A stretch of 64,000 nt of DNA from Carposina sasakii (Eukaryota > Arthropoda > Insecta > Lepidoptera > Carposinidae): assembly GCA_014607495.2 (NCBI GenBank), contig CP053170.1:7688001-7752000 (forward strand), written 5' to 3'. The notes below the pieces were generated by a model. The model saw only the letters and a program-made list of their open reading frames with translations, was not told the DNA's origin and made no database searches. Position 1 is the stretch's first letter, and each line of letters begins with the position of its first letter. Of the stretch, positions 49,637-60,755 are shown one piece after another. Made by a program: the position numbers and the translations under genes.

Positions 49637-49726
49637 GAGGTGTTCGCCAGAAAGCACCTCCAGCAGCGATATAAGGTTGAGTCCATCGCGCAGGTCTTCG
49701 AAAAGATCGCCCACATGTCGGTTCAC
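49637..49726 (-). CDS. shot: Spectraplakin short stop: CH1 middle exon
   Basis: Ninety nucleotides (30 codons, phase 0 at both ends) encode residues including [20 protein letters not shown] and then LSGEHL, the conserved DLRDG...LLEVLSG core of a type 1 CH domain. The acceptor is TATTTACAG and the donor CTC|GTAAGT. It joins directly to the exon ending KHLKK upstream and to the exon starting PRERGRMRF downstream. The CH1 domain is the half of the tandem CH pair that gives high-affinity F-actin binding. Identification is very secure by motif and by perfect frame continuity. Confidence 0.95.
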
Positions 49727-49739
49727 CTGTAAATATTAA

Positions 49740-50583
49740 TTCATGGTTAATAAAAGGACATAATTAGAAATAAAGAGATACATCATCATCAAATAAAAAT
49801 TGAAAAGGCTCTTGAAGAAATTGAAGATAAAATTCCTCTAGCTAGAGGATGAAAGTGATTTGGAGTCTAATATGGGTGAGGTAAGTGATTATAATAATAT
49901 TCTGCTTTGTTTTTTTAATGCAAAAATATCTTTTAAAAATCTTAATTACCAATTAAGCGTCATTATAAGTATAAAACAGTCTTAAATACAAAATCTACAA
50001 AACGAAATAAAGATATAAAACGATTTCGTCTTCAAATAGACTAAAGAGCTAGATGGTTAAAAAAGCGAATACAAAACACGAGTCACTAAAATTAGCAAAT
50101 TCTCAACACGACTCGGTAGTTATAGAGATAAAAGAAAAATCAAATCTAAATCAAAAAGAAATAAATAAAAGCGTGGTTAGACGTGTTATCTTTTGCTAAA
50201 TTTACAAAAAGTACAGCCAACAGACATACAACATAACGAACCTTTCAAAAATGATGAAATTAGAATGTGATTGAGATTTCAAATATAGATAAAACCAAAC
50301 CTACTGAAAGTTACACAGAAACAGATAAGCGAAACACAACAATCTATTTCAAAATTATTACTTCTAATAAAAGTTAAATAGACTCAAATGAATTACTAAA
50401 CAAAAACAAAGATCTAGAACTTTTGTAACAAATCTTCGATACTTGCTTAAACAAAGCATATTCGACAATAAGTTTCATTGAGCCTTTACGTAAAGGGGTA
50501 AGTGAATAATTAAAAAGGAGCAAAACAAAACGAAACAATATCGAAAGCCAATCCAAAATGGCGACTAGCATGCCGTAACTTAC
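49740..50583. other. Intron between CH1 exon and candidate cassette
   Basis: AT-rich; no repeat or second exon recognised. Confidence 0.5.
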
Positions 50584-50679
50584 TTGCTGAGGCGGACAAC
50601 ACGGATGGTTGTTCACTGTCTCACACACGTGAAGCCTTGTGTAAGTCTGTCCGAGCAGCATGTGACAAATCGCAAACAC
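50584..50679 (-). CDS. shot: Candidate in-frame cassette exon inside the shot CH1 domain (32 codons)
   Basis: On the minus strand an acceptor TATTATTCAG and a consensus donor CAA|GTAAGT enclose 96 open nucleotides. They are about 51% GC in much more AT-rich intron. The exon is phase 0 at both ends and lies between the first two CH1 exons, so it can be included or skipped without shifting frame. The peptide starts VFAICHMLLG and ends in a Pro/Gln segment (PCCPPQQ); it has four Cys and three His and does not resemble the adjacent CH1 exon, so inclusion would insert rather than replace. Vertebrate plectin has a small alternative exon (2alpha) at the corresponding junction after the first CH1 helix. 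Coding status is inferred from splice sites, phase and composition; no homolog was recalled. Confidence 0.6.
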
Positions 50680-50689
50680 CTGAATAATA

Positions 50690-52780
50690 TCCCATTAGAC
50701 GACAAAACATAATTAGCAGAAGAAAAACACCATAATGAAAAAACACTGTGAAAATGGTCTACCCCAGGATTCTCTACTAAGGCCTTATCTTTTTTAATTT
50801 CCTGAATGGAATCTCGATATCCGAACTCCTCAAATTTTCAACCCCGTACTAACACTAGGTGATAAATCCAGGACCACTAATAACTATATTACTAGATATT
50901 AAAATATAATTAAAAACTTGATGCGAGTATAGGTAGTTCAAGCTTAGAGAAATAACAGTAGAAGTTTGATTTAGTTATCAATCAGAATATCTAAACAAAA
51001 TCTACAACAACAAAATATAAATAAACGATAGCTTAAGCACCAACTAAAAACTTAGTCCATAAAATTTTGCTATTGATTTTAATTCAACTGAAGAAATACA
51101 CAAGGAAACTTAATAAAGGCAGTCAACTTGCATTTAGCAACATAAACTCATATAACTTTGCGAAAATGGCCGATATTATGACATCATCAGTAATAACTGT
51201 CAGGGCAAAGATAATTAATATAAATAACTATATTATTGTGCAAACTTAAGTACCTATGTGTAAGCATACATAAAATGTACGAGTATATACCGCTTTGGTA
51301 ATATTTAACTGCTTATATGCAATTTCCATATGTTATTTTTGGATATAACTTAATTACGTCTTATATATTAAATGTTTTTAACAAACAAGTTGACAGCCTC
51401 ATTAAATATGCGAAAAGCTTAAATAACAACAACAGTTGTGTATATTACAGACCTTTAGATGTTTCCAGTGCTGCAATTTCCAAATTAAGCGATAAGAATA
51501 ATAAACATGATGAAAATTTTAAAAGGTTCAAGTAAACAGTATTTATGGTGATGTAACTGATGATTGTCACGTTACATTAGCAGTGAAGTTTGTAAGAAGC
51601 ATTTTAATTCCAAGACCCACTTGTAGTAGTAAAGGCTACAATCTAGATTGTAAGTAACTAGAGAAGTAGCACACGTCAAGACGGCTCATTCTGTTTATGT
51701 TAAGAAAAAGCAAGACGATATGTGCTAATAATCGATTTATTTAAATCTACTAACACCTTTATTAAAAGTGGGTCTTTGGATTAGAACTACTTGCAGCAAA
51801 AGCCTAAAATCGAGGATTAGCACACAAGATAGCTCTTCCTGCTCATGGCAAGAAAACGAAGTCATCTTGTGTCGTAATTGTTGATCTAACTTAAATTAAG
51901 ATTTAGCATTTGCTGCAATAAAGGCCTCACACATAATCATCAGGAAATAATCACTGTTTTAGTACTGTAATTAAACTCAGTTGAGAATTAATGCAATTTC
52001 AAATGAGCAACAATAACGGCTCTTCTATCATTTGCCGATGATGAGTTAACAATAACAACGTACGCTAAAGATGGGAAACAGTTTAAAGCTGCCATAATTT
52101 CTTTTAATTAACATAATATGAAAACGTTATTTTATTCCTGTGTGAAATAGGAATAAGCTTATTTATAGAATTTAAAGTCAGCACAATATTATTATTATGA
52201 TTTCTATACAAGGACTAACACTATGTATGATTTAAAACTTAGTTCAGTTCAGTTAGTTTTGGTCCCCTTTTTGTCCGACTCCTTTTTTAAATAATAAATT
52301 ATAGTCACATCATTTATTTCCAATGAGGCTAGAGCAGGAGTGTGCAAATAAAACACCCACTTTTAATTACAATTATTCGGCACCACGAGGAAAGGAAATT
52401 CCTTTTTAGGAATACCTTGGTTGCTATAAAGAACTCTTAGCAACATAGACTATCAGCCCCATTATTGTGACTCTTATTCCTATCTCAAAAGCTTATTTGG
52501 TCTATATTTATAACATTAATGTGCCTCTTAAGGCAAACTCTGTACATGATTCATTGGCTTATTAATATGCTCTAAGAACGTTTCTGTTTTCGGTGAAGTA
52601 ATTAATAATTAAGATAAAAGTAAGGAGTCGATCATAAAGTCTAATATAATATGCACTAACTTTATATTTTTAGTCGTATTATGTATTTCAAAATTAGCCC
52701 TTATTCGAGGTGATATTACTATAAGGAAATTATATGGTCTAGTACCTGTCCAGAATCCTATAAGTATAGAGAATTCCTAA
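50690..52780. other. Intron, no gene seen
   Basis: Plain AT-rich sequence; short frames at 51067-51535 have no domain and no exon-like composition. Confidence 0.5.
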
Positions 52781-52792
52781 GAAAATATTAAT

Positions 52793-52901
52793 ACAATCTG
52801 GTAAAATAAACATGCGATTTCGAATCTCAAATTTTGTAGATACGTTCTTTATAGTGGGCTACTTTCATAGCATTTCACTTGATCCTTTTTGTTACAACCC
52901 A
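52793..52901. mobile_element. Half copy of the 263-bp foldback MITE
   Basis: It matches the right half of 29615-29877 from 'aaataaacatgcgatttcg' to 'cctttttgttacaaccc'. The left arm is missing, so it cannot fold. Confidence 0.75.
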
Positions 52902-53806
52902 TATTACAAAGACAAGATTCTATGATTCCTAGTATTTACTCACATTCAATAACTATGATTGAATCCGTGTCAAAACCGAGTTCTATTTTAGGAGTCTAGA
53001 ACTCTAGATTGATAGTGACTAATTTTCTGAGAAATGATTGTCTCATAATGGACCAGTTCTTTATACCACGAATTGTTGCTTGATATGCTTAATTATTTTA
53101 TTGATCCCCGAATAAATAGGCTAGTTTCACATTTCAAGAAGTGGAATTAAAAGTTTTCATTGGGGATCACATTTTCTTTCAAGACATTATAAACATTATA
53201 TACAAGTGGAATTATCTCCTCAAAGATCATTTTTTTGGAAGCATTGGGAAGGTCTGGTTTCCAAAAACTTACATAAATTTTCTGAAACTGTCGACATCTG
53301 TCTATAAAAGAACTAACATATAGACACTATAAATCGCACGACAAGGAATTTAAAAAAATTATCCCAGACATTTAATATTATAGATATTGTAGCTCGCCCT
53401 TGTGCATAATGTTTTGTAGTACAATAAAGAATTTTATCTATATATCTATAGATTCCGTCATAGGAGGTAATCTAGTAACATGGCTTAGCTACACTTAAAT
53501 CTAACATAACATTTGTAACGATAAAATATATAAACATCCTAGACAAAGAGACACAGAAACGCAAGATGCACTTTAAAAATGGTGTGTGGCCATCTTTAAA
53601 AGGGCTTAAAGCAAAGTATACTCGTACGTGGGTAAAATATAATTTATGACATCTAAATACGTCGCTTCAAACATCAGTGTACCTTATTGGTGTGGTATAT
53701 GACCAACGACTGCGGATGACCATATATTTGACTAACACCTACGGCGTTATTGGAGTCGAATTACGTCATCGATTTTTATGTGGGAGATTTTTATGGTTGC
53801 ATTCTA

Positions 53807-54066
53807 CAGAGTGTAACAAAAAGGGTATGTTAAGCGAAAAGCTACGTAAATAGCTCAATGTAGAGAACCTATCCACAAAATTTGAGACTCGAAATCACAT
53901 GTTTATTTTTCAAGATTGTATGAAAATTCCTGAGATATTTAAAAATTCTCCATACTATCGGGAAAAATAAACATGTGATTACGAGTCTCAAATTTTGTGA
54001 ATAGGTTCTTTACAGTGGGCTATTTACGTAGCTTTCCGCTTAACATGCCCTTTCTGTTACACCCTG
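53807..54066. mobile_element. 260-bp foldback MITE, second full copy
   Basis: The ends CAGAGTGTAACAAAAAGGG and its near-complement are flanked by TA at 53805-53806 and 54067-54068. It is collinear with 29615-29877 over its whole length. Confidence 0.92.
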
Positions 54067-54533
54067 TATATTTGATGCTATTGTTAAGATTCTTACTACT
54101 TATTGTGGTAAAAATGTGGTTATTCGGAGGAATAGAACCTATGTATGTAAAGTAGGTAAGTATTGCATGTTAGGTGCTGGTTCTGGTTTATCAGAGCGAC
54201 TGTAATTGCCAGTGATCGCACTCATGAGTTGACAGATTCGACGGTCAGAGAGTGTAGGGCCTGGTAGCCCAAAACACAATTTCCAGTTAAACTTGTAAAG
54301 TACCTAAGTTTTATCGTATGTGCCATTACAAGGAGGGTTTTTATTTAGGAGCTTCAAGAAGTTTTGGCATAGAAGATATCTCAGATAGATAATAATAGGA
54401 ACTGATTATTGTCACTACTAACCGAACTTGTACATCTCAACTATACCCTCAAAATTGGTCAGAAGTGGCACCATGTGGTTCTATCGGTCCTTGGTGCTCT
54501 GCCTACCCCGTAAGGGATAAAGGCGCGATTATA

Positions 54534-54905
54534 CAGGTTGATTTTTGGTCGTCAACGTTCCGAATCTCCTCATCATTACGATCATTTTTCTCCATGGAAG
54601 CATACCTGGGAAGTGTCTTATTTCCAAAATATTAGGGTCCAGAGTTGAGTAAATAGACTGCGTTTTTCTGCATAAATGCACATTGACGCGTATAGCAAGA
54701 TTTTTTCGCGACAAATTATTAATATCTGTCTATGAAAAAACTAGCATAAACACTGGACACTATAAATTTCGCCCGATCAAGAAATGATTTTTTTATTTTC
54801 AAAAAAAATTACATCGTTTCCCAGAATTTTTTTGGCATAAACTTACTTTATTTGATGTATAGAGTACGTACCCTTCGTTAAGGGTGGCAACAAAAAAACA
54901 TCCTG
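54534..54905 (+). mobile_element. Uninterrupted 372-bp 'CAGG'-family MITE
   Basis: It starts CAGGTTGATTTTTGGTCGTC and ends 'aaaaaaacatcctg', with TA at 54532-54533 and 54906-54907. It is the reference copy for the family; a small deletion is present near 54562. Immediately to its left is a piece of the 'aggcagagcaccaagggcc' repeat (54415-54530). Confidence 0.9.
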
Positions 54906-55375
54906 TATGTATGTACCTATATTGTCACGTCCTTGAAAGTTCCCTTTACATTCTTATTTAGGTACCTAAACACACCGCTGTGTTTCCAAAATCGGGTAGC
55001 CATAACTGCAGTATCACGAAAGACATCCTACAGCCGCGTTTAGCATTTCTTTATCTTGAACAGTCATTAATCGACAAAGAAGTTTCTTAATCTGCTATCG
55101 GACCTCAAAGGTGACTCAGGTCTCAGTATTTTGCAAGAAATTCCTGACGCATGCAGTCACAAGTAAAAACATCCTGTGTTTTGTCAGTGACGTCACCAGT
55201 TCGCACCTGGTAACAATGCTTTCATGGTTTTATTTCAATCTTAAAGCTTCTGGTGGTCTTAAGTTGGAAGCACCTCACTATCGTTACCGTTGCTTTAGTA
55301 CCCACGACACAAGACCTTAGGGATCTTAATGTGGGACTACGTTAATGTGTTGTGTAGTGTGTGAATTATTATCAT

Positions 55376-55472
55376 TCCGGTGGCTCAGTGGTAAGAGCGC
55401 TGGCACGGAATGCAGAGGTCGTGGGTTCGATTCCCACCCGGGTGAGGAATTTTTTCCATTTCTTTATTAATA
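55376..55472 (+). mobile_element. Mini-SINE: tRNA-like head plus short tail
   Basis: It has perfect polymerase III boxes (TGGCTCAGTGG and GGTTCGATTCC), followed by 'gaggaattttttccatttc' and 'tttattaataa'. A second copy with target duplication is at 58468-58582 on the other strand. The anticodon stem mispairs, so it is not scored as a tRNA gene. Confidence 0.82.
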
Positions 55473-56235
55473 ACTAGTGGACGCCCGCGACTCCGTCCGC
55501 GTGGACTACAGAAAAAATAAAAAGTAGCCTATATGTTAAGTGTAAAAAGTAGCCTATATGTTATCGCGGTTGTCGTAAAAAATTTTCACGTTTGTCCCCT
55601 TCCCGTGGGAATTTCGGGAAATCCGTTCCCAGTGCTTCCTTCCCAATAAACATATATGCTCAACTTCAGATTCACATGTTTAACCTCGGTGGTCTCCTTC
55701 CCGTGGGAATTTCGGGAAATCCGTTCTAGTGTTTTCGCAGTCCCTAATGAACATATATGCCCAATTTCAGCTTCATATGTATAGCGGTTTTCGTAAAAAC
55801 TATGAATTCCCGTTTGTCCCCTTCCCGTGGGAATTTCGGGAAATCCGTTTTTAGTCCTCCCTCGCTGTCCCCAATGAACATATATGCCCAATTTCAGCTT
55901 CATATGTATAGCGGTTTTCGTAAAAACTATGATTCCCGTTTGTCCCCTTCCCGTGGGAATTTCGGGAAATCCGTTTTTAGTCCTCCCTCGCTGTCCCCAA
56001 TGAACATATATGCCCGATTTCAGCTTCATATGTATAGCGGTTTTCGTAAAAATATAGAATTCCCGTTGGTCGCCTTCCCGTGAATATCGGGAAATTCTTA
56101 TAGCCTATGTTCATCCAGGTCCAATAAGGATTCTAACGGTGAAAGAATTTTTGAAATCGGTCCAGTAGTTTTTGAGCCTATTCATTACAACCAAACAAAC
56201 AAAGTTTTCCTCTTTATAATATTAGTGTAGATTTT
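55473..56235 (+). mobile_element. 'ctagtggacg' repeat containing an internal tandem array
   Basis: It begins 'actagtggacgcccgcgac' and ends 'tataatattagtgtag', the two termini of the family. The middle is expanded by repeats of a 98-127-bp unit whose core is 'tcccgtgggaatttcgggaa', with cores at 55601, 55699, 55823, 55949 and a decayed one at 56076. Because the unit is mostly stop-free, it gives meaningless open frames on both strands. Confidence 0.82.
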
Positions 56236-56319
56236 ATATTATCATTCCGCCCTTATCCCAAATAATTATTTATGGGGTCGGCGCAATATGGTTTCTTTCA
56301 AAACTTGTATTGATCAGCA

Positions 56320-57000
56320 CCAGCATGCCGTCCGCGACTCGCGTAAATCGCGCTTTTTGTGGCGCCTAAATGTCAAAATTCGCAACAAAATGACGTTTTA
56401 CACTTCAAGCTGACATTGAAACCCGCGTCGCGCCGCACGCGCGATATACGTTTGCGAGTATGGCGTTTAAATTCACGCGGGGTCTTATCGCAAATTTTGA
56501 CGTTTCGTGTGACTGTATATCAATTCAATTACCGATTCAGTGTTGAACGTAATGAAGTTCATTTTACTTTCGCAATGGTAGCACCACTTCCACGAGTTGT
56601 CCAATAAGACGTGTCGCACGCGGATTCCGAATCTCTGTCATTGCCATGCTCGCATTTGGTGACTGGAAACACGCGCGCTGTTGATAAAAAAAACCCGCGT
56701 CGCATTTTTGCCATGCTACCGGAGCAAGATTCAGCCTTAGATTCGTCATCGACTCGTTTTCGCCAGAATTCTATTCATTTTCGCGCTTTCGTAAATCACG
56801 CGATGAAATCTGACGCTATTGGTGGGAGTCTTAACGAACGTCAATGCGAAACGATGTGTTACATTGTCTTGGCACCTTCGATCTCGGTCAGAATTTTAAC
56901 AAGTACATCCTTAAATTGTACCCATATATGTACTGCTGTTAATAATGTTACCAGAATCGTCATTCAATCCCAATCCAATAGTCATTTAGCATTACCATGA
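56320..57000 (+). pseudogene. CpG-rich reading frame with one in-frame stop; origin unknown
   Basis: From ATG 56359 the frame stays open for 82 codons to TAA 56605-56607, then continues in the same frame to 57000 (another 129 codons). CpG density is far above the surrounding introns until about 56850. No domain was recognised; the second part includes SHADSESLSLPCSHLVTGN and RRIFAMLPEQDSALDSSS. 'gattcagtgttgaacg' at 56538 resembles an arthropod initiator, so an alternative is a promoter or 5' region of a transposable element. It is not obviously linked to shot. Confidence 0.35.
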
Positions 57001-57239
57001 TTGTCTGGCGGTTTATGGCCAAAACAATTACAATCAAACAAATTGGTGAATCAAATTGGAAATATCCGTCGATTAGTTTACTGCACAGAATACTCTTAAG
57101 TTTACTGCATCAGTTAAAGTTAATTGGTAAATGAAATCATTGTCAATTCCTAAGCTCTAATATCTTTGTATTTAAACTTTCACATTTTCCTCATAACTTC
57201 TAGATTAAAATCCTATTTAACTAAATACTATTATAATTA

Positions 57240-57413
57240 TCATCATCATCATCAGCCTATTGCAGTCCACTGCTGGACGTAGGCCTCCCCCAGGGCACGT
57301 CACAAGACTGCCATGGGGGGTATTTGCCCATAGTCAACACGCTGGGCAGGCGGGTTGGTGACCGCAGTTTGTAGTACGAATTCTACTCTGCCGGCACCAC
57401 GCGGCCACAGAAT
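57240..57413 (-). mobile_element. (GAT)n-tailed SINE-like element, member of a head-to-head pair
   Basis: In reverse it starts at the family 5' end (57413) and ends in a GAT tail at 57240. An internal deletion removes the segment between 'gtagaattcgtac' and 'acaaactgcgg'. Confidence 0.85.
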
Positions 57414-57435
57414 TTGTAAAGACTTATAATTATAA

Positions 57436-57583
57436 TTGGCCGCGTGGTGCCGGCAGAGTAGAATTCGTACCACTCCATGTCTGCCCAGCGTGGTGACTAT
57501 GGGCAAATACCCCTACGTCCCCCAAAGGCCTACGTCCAGCAGTGGACTGCAATAGGCTGATGATGATGATGATGATAATAAAT
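57436..57583 (+). mobile_element. (GAT)n-tailed SINE-like element, second member of the pair
   Basis: It starts GGCCGCGTGGTGCCGGCAGA, only 22 bp from the start of the preceding oppositely oriented copy, and ends with (GAT)n. It has different internal deletions from its partner. Confidence 0.85.
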
Positions 57584-57767
57584 TCTGTGCTTATGCAGGG
57601 CTTCATTAGAATACAAGCTACATATCTTTCCGTGCATGTCATGAGAGTCGTCTGGAATTCAGGAGCGTTCTCTCCAGCGATAAGCTAGCAATTTGCATAG
57701 CGTCGCTGTGCAAAACGTCGCTGTAAGATCTGCGATAGAAACGTGCTGTCAAATTTTTTATCTACTA

Positions 57768-57985
57768 GCTGTTGCCTCGCGACTTCGTCTGCGTGGACTG
57801 CAGAAAAAACAAAATGTCGATATCATCCAGGATAAAAATATTTTCGCGGGATAAAAAGTAGGCTATGTGTTAATCCAGGATGTCAGCTAGCTCCATACCT
57901 ATTAAAATCGCTCCAGTCGTGAAAAAGTAACAAACATACACACTTACAAACTTTCGCCTATAAAGGTAAATATTAGTGTTATAGA
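57768..57985 (+). repeat. Copy of the 'ctagtggacg...gataaaaagtagc' repeat
   Basis: It includes 'cgcgacttcgtctgcgtgga', 'gggataaaaagtaggctatg' and 'tttcgcctataaaggta'. Confidence 0.72.
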
Positions 57986-58467
57986 TAAACATATAAAGGC
58001 AAAGCTGATTAAGATAAACTTTGCTATAGTGGGTTTTTGCGATCCTGCAGTTCAGGGCTACAAGGGAGCACAGTCGTGAGTAAATGAATGTATGTATAAA
58101 ACCGTTATAAAGCTTATCAATAAGGCCCTATATGGCCACCATTTTGGCGAACAAGACTCACTTTCATGTCCTTTTTGCGCGTTACACTTTCACATACAAT
58201 AAACGTCTGTTTGTTTGTGAGTCACCGCAGGATCATCTGCCATTGCGCTGAGGAGAAGTAAATAAGTATAAGTACCTATTTTTAGCGTTCCAGACCTCAA
58301 ATTATAAACAATATCTATACGTATAGGATGACCTGAAGGTGAAGCCCGAAGCAATTTTTCAGGAACGAATAGTACCTTTAAATGATCAACGCCGTCTTTT
58401 TCAGTTGCGAAAATTCTAATTTGTATAAAGTTTTCTCACTCTCACGACTAAGACGAATCTAATGATA

Positions 58468-58582
58468 AAATTATTAATAAAGAAATGGAAAAAAATCTTC
58501 ACCCGGGTGGGAATCGAACCCACGACCTCTGCATTCCGTGCCAGTGCTCTTACCACTGAGCTACCGGGTCAATTACTCGGAT
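58468..58582 (-). mobile_element. Complete mini-SINE (115 bp) with 13-bp target duplication
   Basis: The direct repeat gaatctaatgata flanks it at 58455-58467 and 58583-58595. The minus strand carries TAGCTCAGTGG and GGTTCGATTCC boxes, a nearly intact acceptor stem (GACCCGG with CCGGGTG), then 'gaagatttttttccatttc' and 'tttattaataattt'. This defines a short retroposon made of a tRNA-like head plus a tail of about 35-40 nt. Confidence 0.9.
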
Positions 58583-58689
58583 GAATCTAATGATATCCTT
58601 TAAGCTCAAATTCGACTAGTCGTTTAGGAGCGTGTCAAAGATACAAACATACACTCGATAACTAAAAGTTGCTCTAAATAAAGTTCAAT

Positions 58690-58929
58690 TAACTGATCAA
58701 CCCTAAAAGAGAGTCACAAGTGATCCGAAAAACAGCAATGTATCACACAATAACCAATAAGCCCATTTAACTAGTCACAGGATCGCCCGATACAACTGGC
58801 GTGGAAAGCAAACATTGCGTATAATCAAATCAAAAATTAATTTCCTGCGAGTAATAACACTGTCGTATAACTCAAAACAAGGTACTTGTTCAGTATCTCA
58901 GTATTTGCCTGGCTGTCACACACACCCTG
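58690..58929 (-). mobile_element. Partial copy of the 9.5-kb TIR element
   Basis: It ends 'ggctgtcacacacaccctg' before TA and runs back to 'aactgatcaaccct', collinear with 9554 to about 9790 in reverse. The far terminal repeat is missing. Confidence 0.8.
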
Positions 58930-59689
58930 TATAGAATAATAGAATTCAATAAAAAGTTCTAAACGAGCAAAACTGGAATGACTAATCTTCTCAGTGTGTC
59001 TTCACAATTTGGGTCCCTTGCTTAGGAATATGCATGCGAACTATTGTATCTGTGGTATGGTGTTTGTTGCCGTGTAAATGTATTTGTTATTTATAAGTTT
59101 TGTTATGTAGGAATTTTGTATGCTTTCCTTCCTATATTTGTATGCCAAAATGGCGGAGCACAGAGAAGCTAAATCTATTATTGTAATACCATTTTATACC
59201 TGTGTATCACAAAAAAATCGATTTGAATTTGAATAAAAACCTAACCCTCCTTCTGGCGCCGTCGGGTAAAAAGACACGGAATGTAATGAAAACAAAATGA
59301 CTGCAAAACATTTGTGAAGTCCTTATACTTTGTTCTTTGTTGATAGAGTCTGCAATAAATATGTCTGGATCCAATGATACCGTTCAGCGTATTAATTAGA
59401 CCAAGACCGTTTATTGAGAGATATAGTGATGTGTAAAGAAACTTATTTAGGGTTCCTCGAATTTATGGTCTAAGTTACTTTGCGCGTTTACCTTTTTATG
59501 GCTGAGGAATTCGAATATCTTTAGTAACTAATGCTTAAGGATTATAAGGGTTTTAATATTATCATTATGTCACGAAATGAAAATAAATGAAGCGAATGAG
59601 TTTTTTATGTCAGCCGTACTCTAATGGAGATCTGTGATCTCTGCCTACACATCTGGGAAAGATTCATATGAATATGTACATATAATCAC

Positions 59690-59940
59690 GCCTTTATCCC
59701 TTACGGGGTAGGCAGAGCACCAAGGGCCGATAGAACCACATGGTGACACTTCTGACCAATTTTGAGGGTATAGTTAAGATGTACAAGTTCGGATAGTAGT
59801 GACAGGTGGTCAGCCTATCGCCTACAAAACACCAAGACCCTCTTGTCCCTCTACTGACTTGTACAGTATGCCCGGGAAGAGAAGCAGCTGTAGTATTATA
59901 CTTTTTTTTTCACTCCCAGAGCAGCATAGAAGATATTACG
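59690..59940 (+). repeat. Copy of the 'aggcagagcaccaagggcc' repeat
   Basis: The best copy together with 8466-8745: 'ccttacggggtaggcagagc' through 'cccgggaagagaagcagctg' to 'cactcccagagcagcata'. A reversed piece of the 5521 family follows at 59960-60125. Confidence 0.72.
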
Positions 59941-60693
59941 ACAGGTTTTACGATAGGAATTTATTCATATTGGGGTAGCCTGAACTGCAGAACCATAAAG
60001 GAAATGAGAAGTGATAAGTTAGCTTATCGCCTGAGGATACCAGAGTTCCTAAGTCGACTCTTACGACATGTACGGAAGGAGATGCAGCTGATGTAGATAT
60101 TCTAGTGAAGCCCCGCATCAACACAGGTTAATAAATAAATTATTCATCTATACATGATTAAGTTGGGTTCATAATCGTACGAAGGTTTATATACTTGTAT
60201 CAGTTATTCTAAAATTAATTCGCGATGCATTCCGAATATCTCTTCCTTATTTATTTTGCAGTCATGAATCCTTTGTCTGAACTCTGAAGCAGAGTGATGA
60301 AACAACTAACTTCAGACTTGATTGGTGTGTTTACTTAAGAAAACGTTGAAATGTTTCCAACGCATTATTTATTCTACGCCGCCGTCGTGTGATTCAGTGA
60401 TATTGTTTAAGTTTCATTTTAAGGATAACTTGAGAGTTTTGGGCAAACGAACGATCGAATCAACAGGTCTGGAAGAAATTTCACCAGGAGATGAGCTTGC
60501 CATTGTTGCTGTTGATTCGATTAAGAATTATTAAGTATGTAACTATATTTAAAACCCAGTAGGTATAGTTTTTTTAAATAACAAAACTGACTTGTTCCGT
60601 TAGGTCCATAGAAAGGGGTTCATAACGTATTAAAGAAATTGTGACAGCTTTAATTAAATATTAAATACGATATTAAATGAAGCCTATGTTTAC

Positions 60694-60755
60694 CTTTTTT
60701 AGGTGTTTGTTGACCCACTTTGTGAACGTCTTCTTCTGTATGGCGTCCCTTTCAT
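60694..60755 (-). CDS. shot: Spectraplakin short stop (MACF1/dystonin): exon opening the CH1 domain
   Basis: This 62-nt exon encodes the first helix of the first calponin-homology domain, including KKTFTKWVNKHLKK, a signature of spectraplakin actin-binding domains; the helix contains actin-binding site 1. The acceptor is TTTTTCAG and the donor AAG|GTAAAC. It begins with the last two bases of a split Asp codon and ends in phase 0, so an earlier exon must lie at higher coordinates. None was recognised between 60756 and 64000. The protein family cross-links F-actin and microtubules in epidermal, tendon and neuronal cells. Exon identity is very secure from the residues; the upstream start remains unknown. 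Confidence 0.93.

Noticed and set aside
55378..55446. Functional tRNA gene (loop would suggest anticodon GGA)
   Set aside because: The anticodon stem mispairs or needs a bulge, the usual T before the anticodon is C, and the serine long variable arm is absent; a second copy has retroposon target duplications.
55586..56083. Long overlapping ORFs on both strands with repeated protein motifs
   Set aside because: They arise from a stop-poor 98-127-bp tandem repeat; both strands are open for the same reason and no domain is present.
56564..56749. Minus-strand alternative exon of shot inside the CpG-rich patch
   Set aside because: No acceptable donor in a frame that joins the first CH1 exons was seen, and the patch lies between CH1 exons rather than before an internal entry point.
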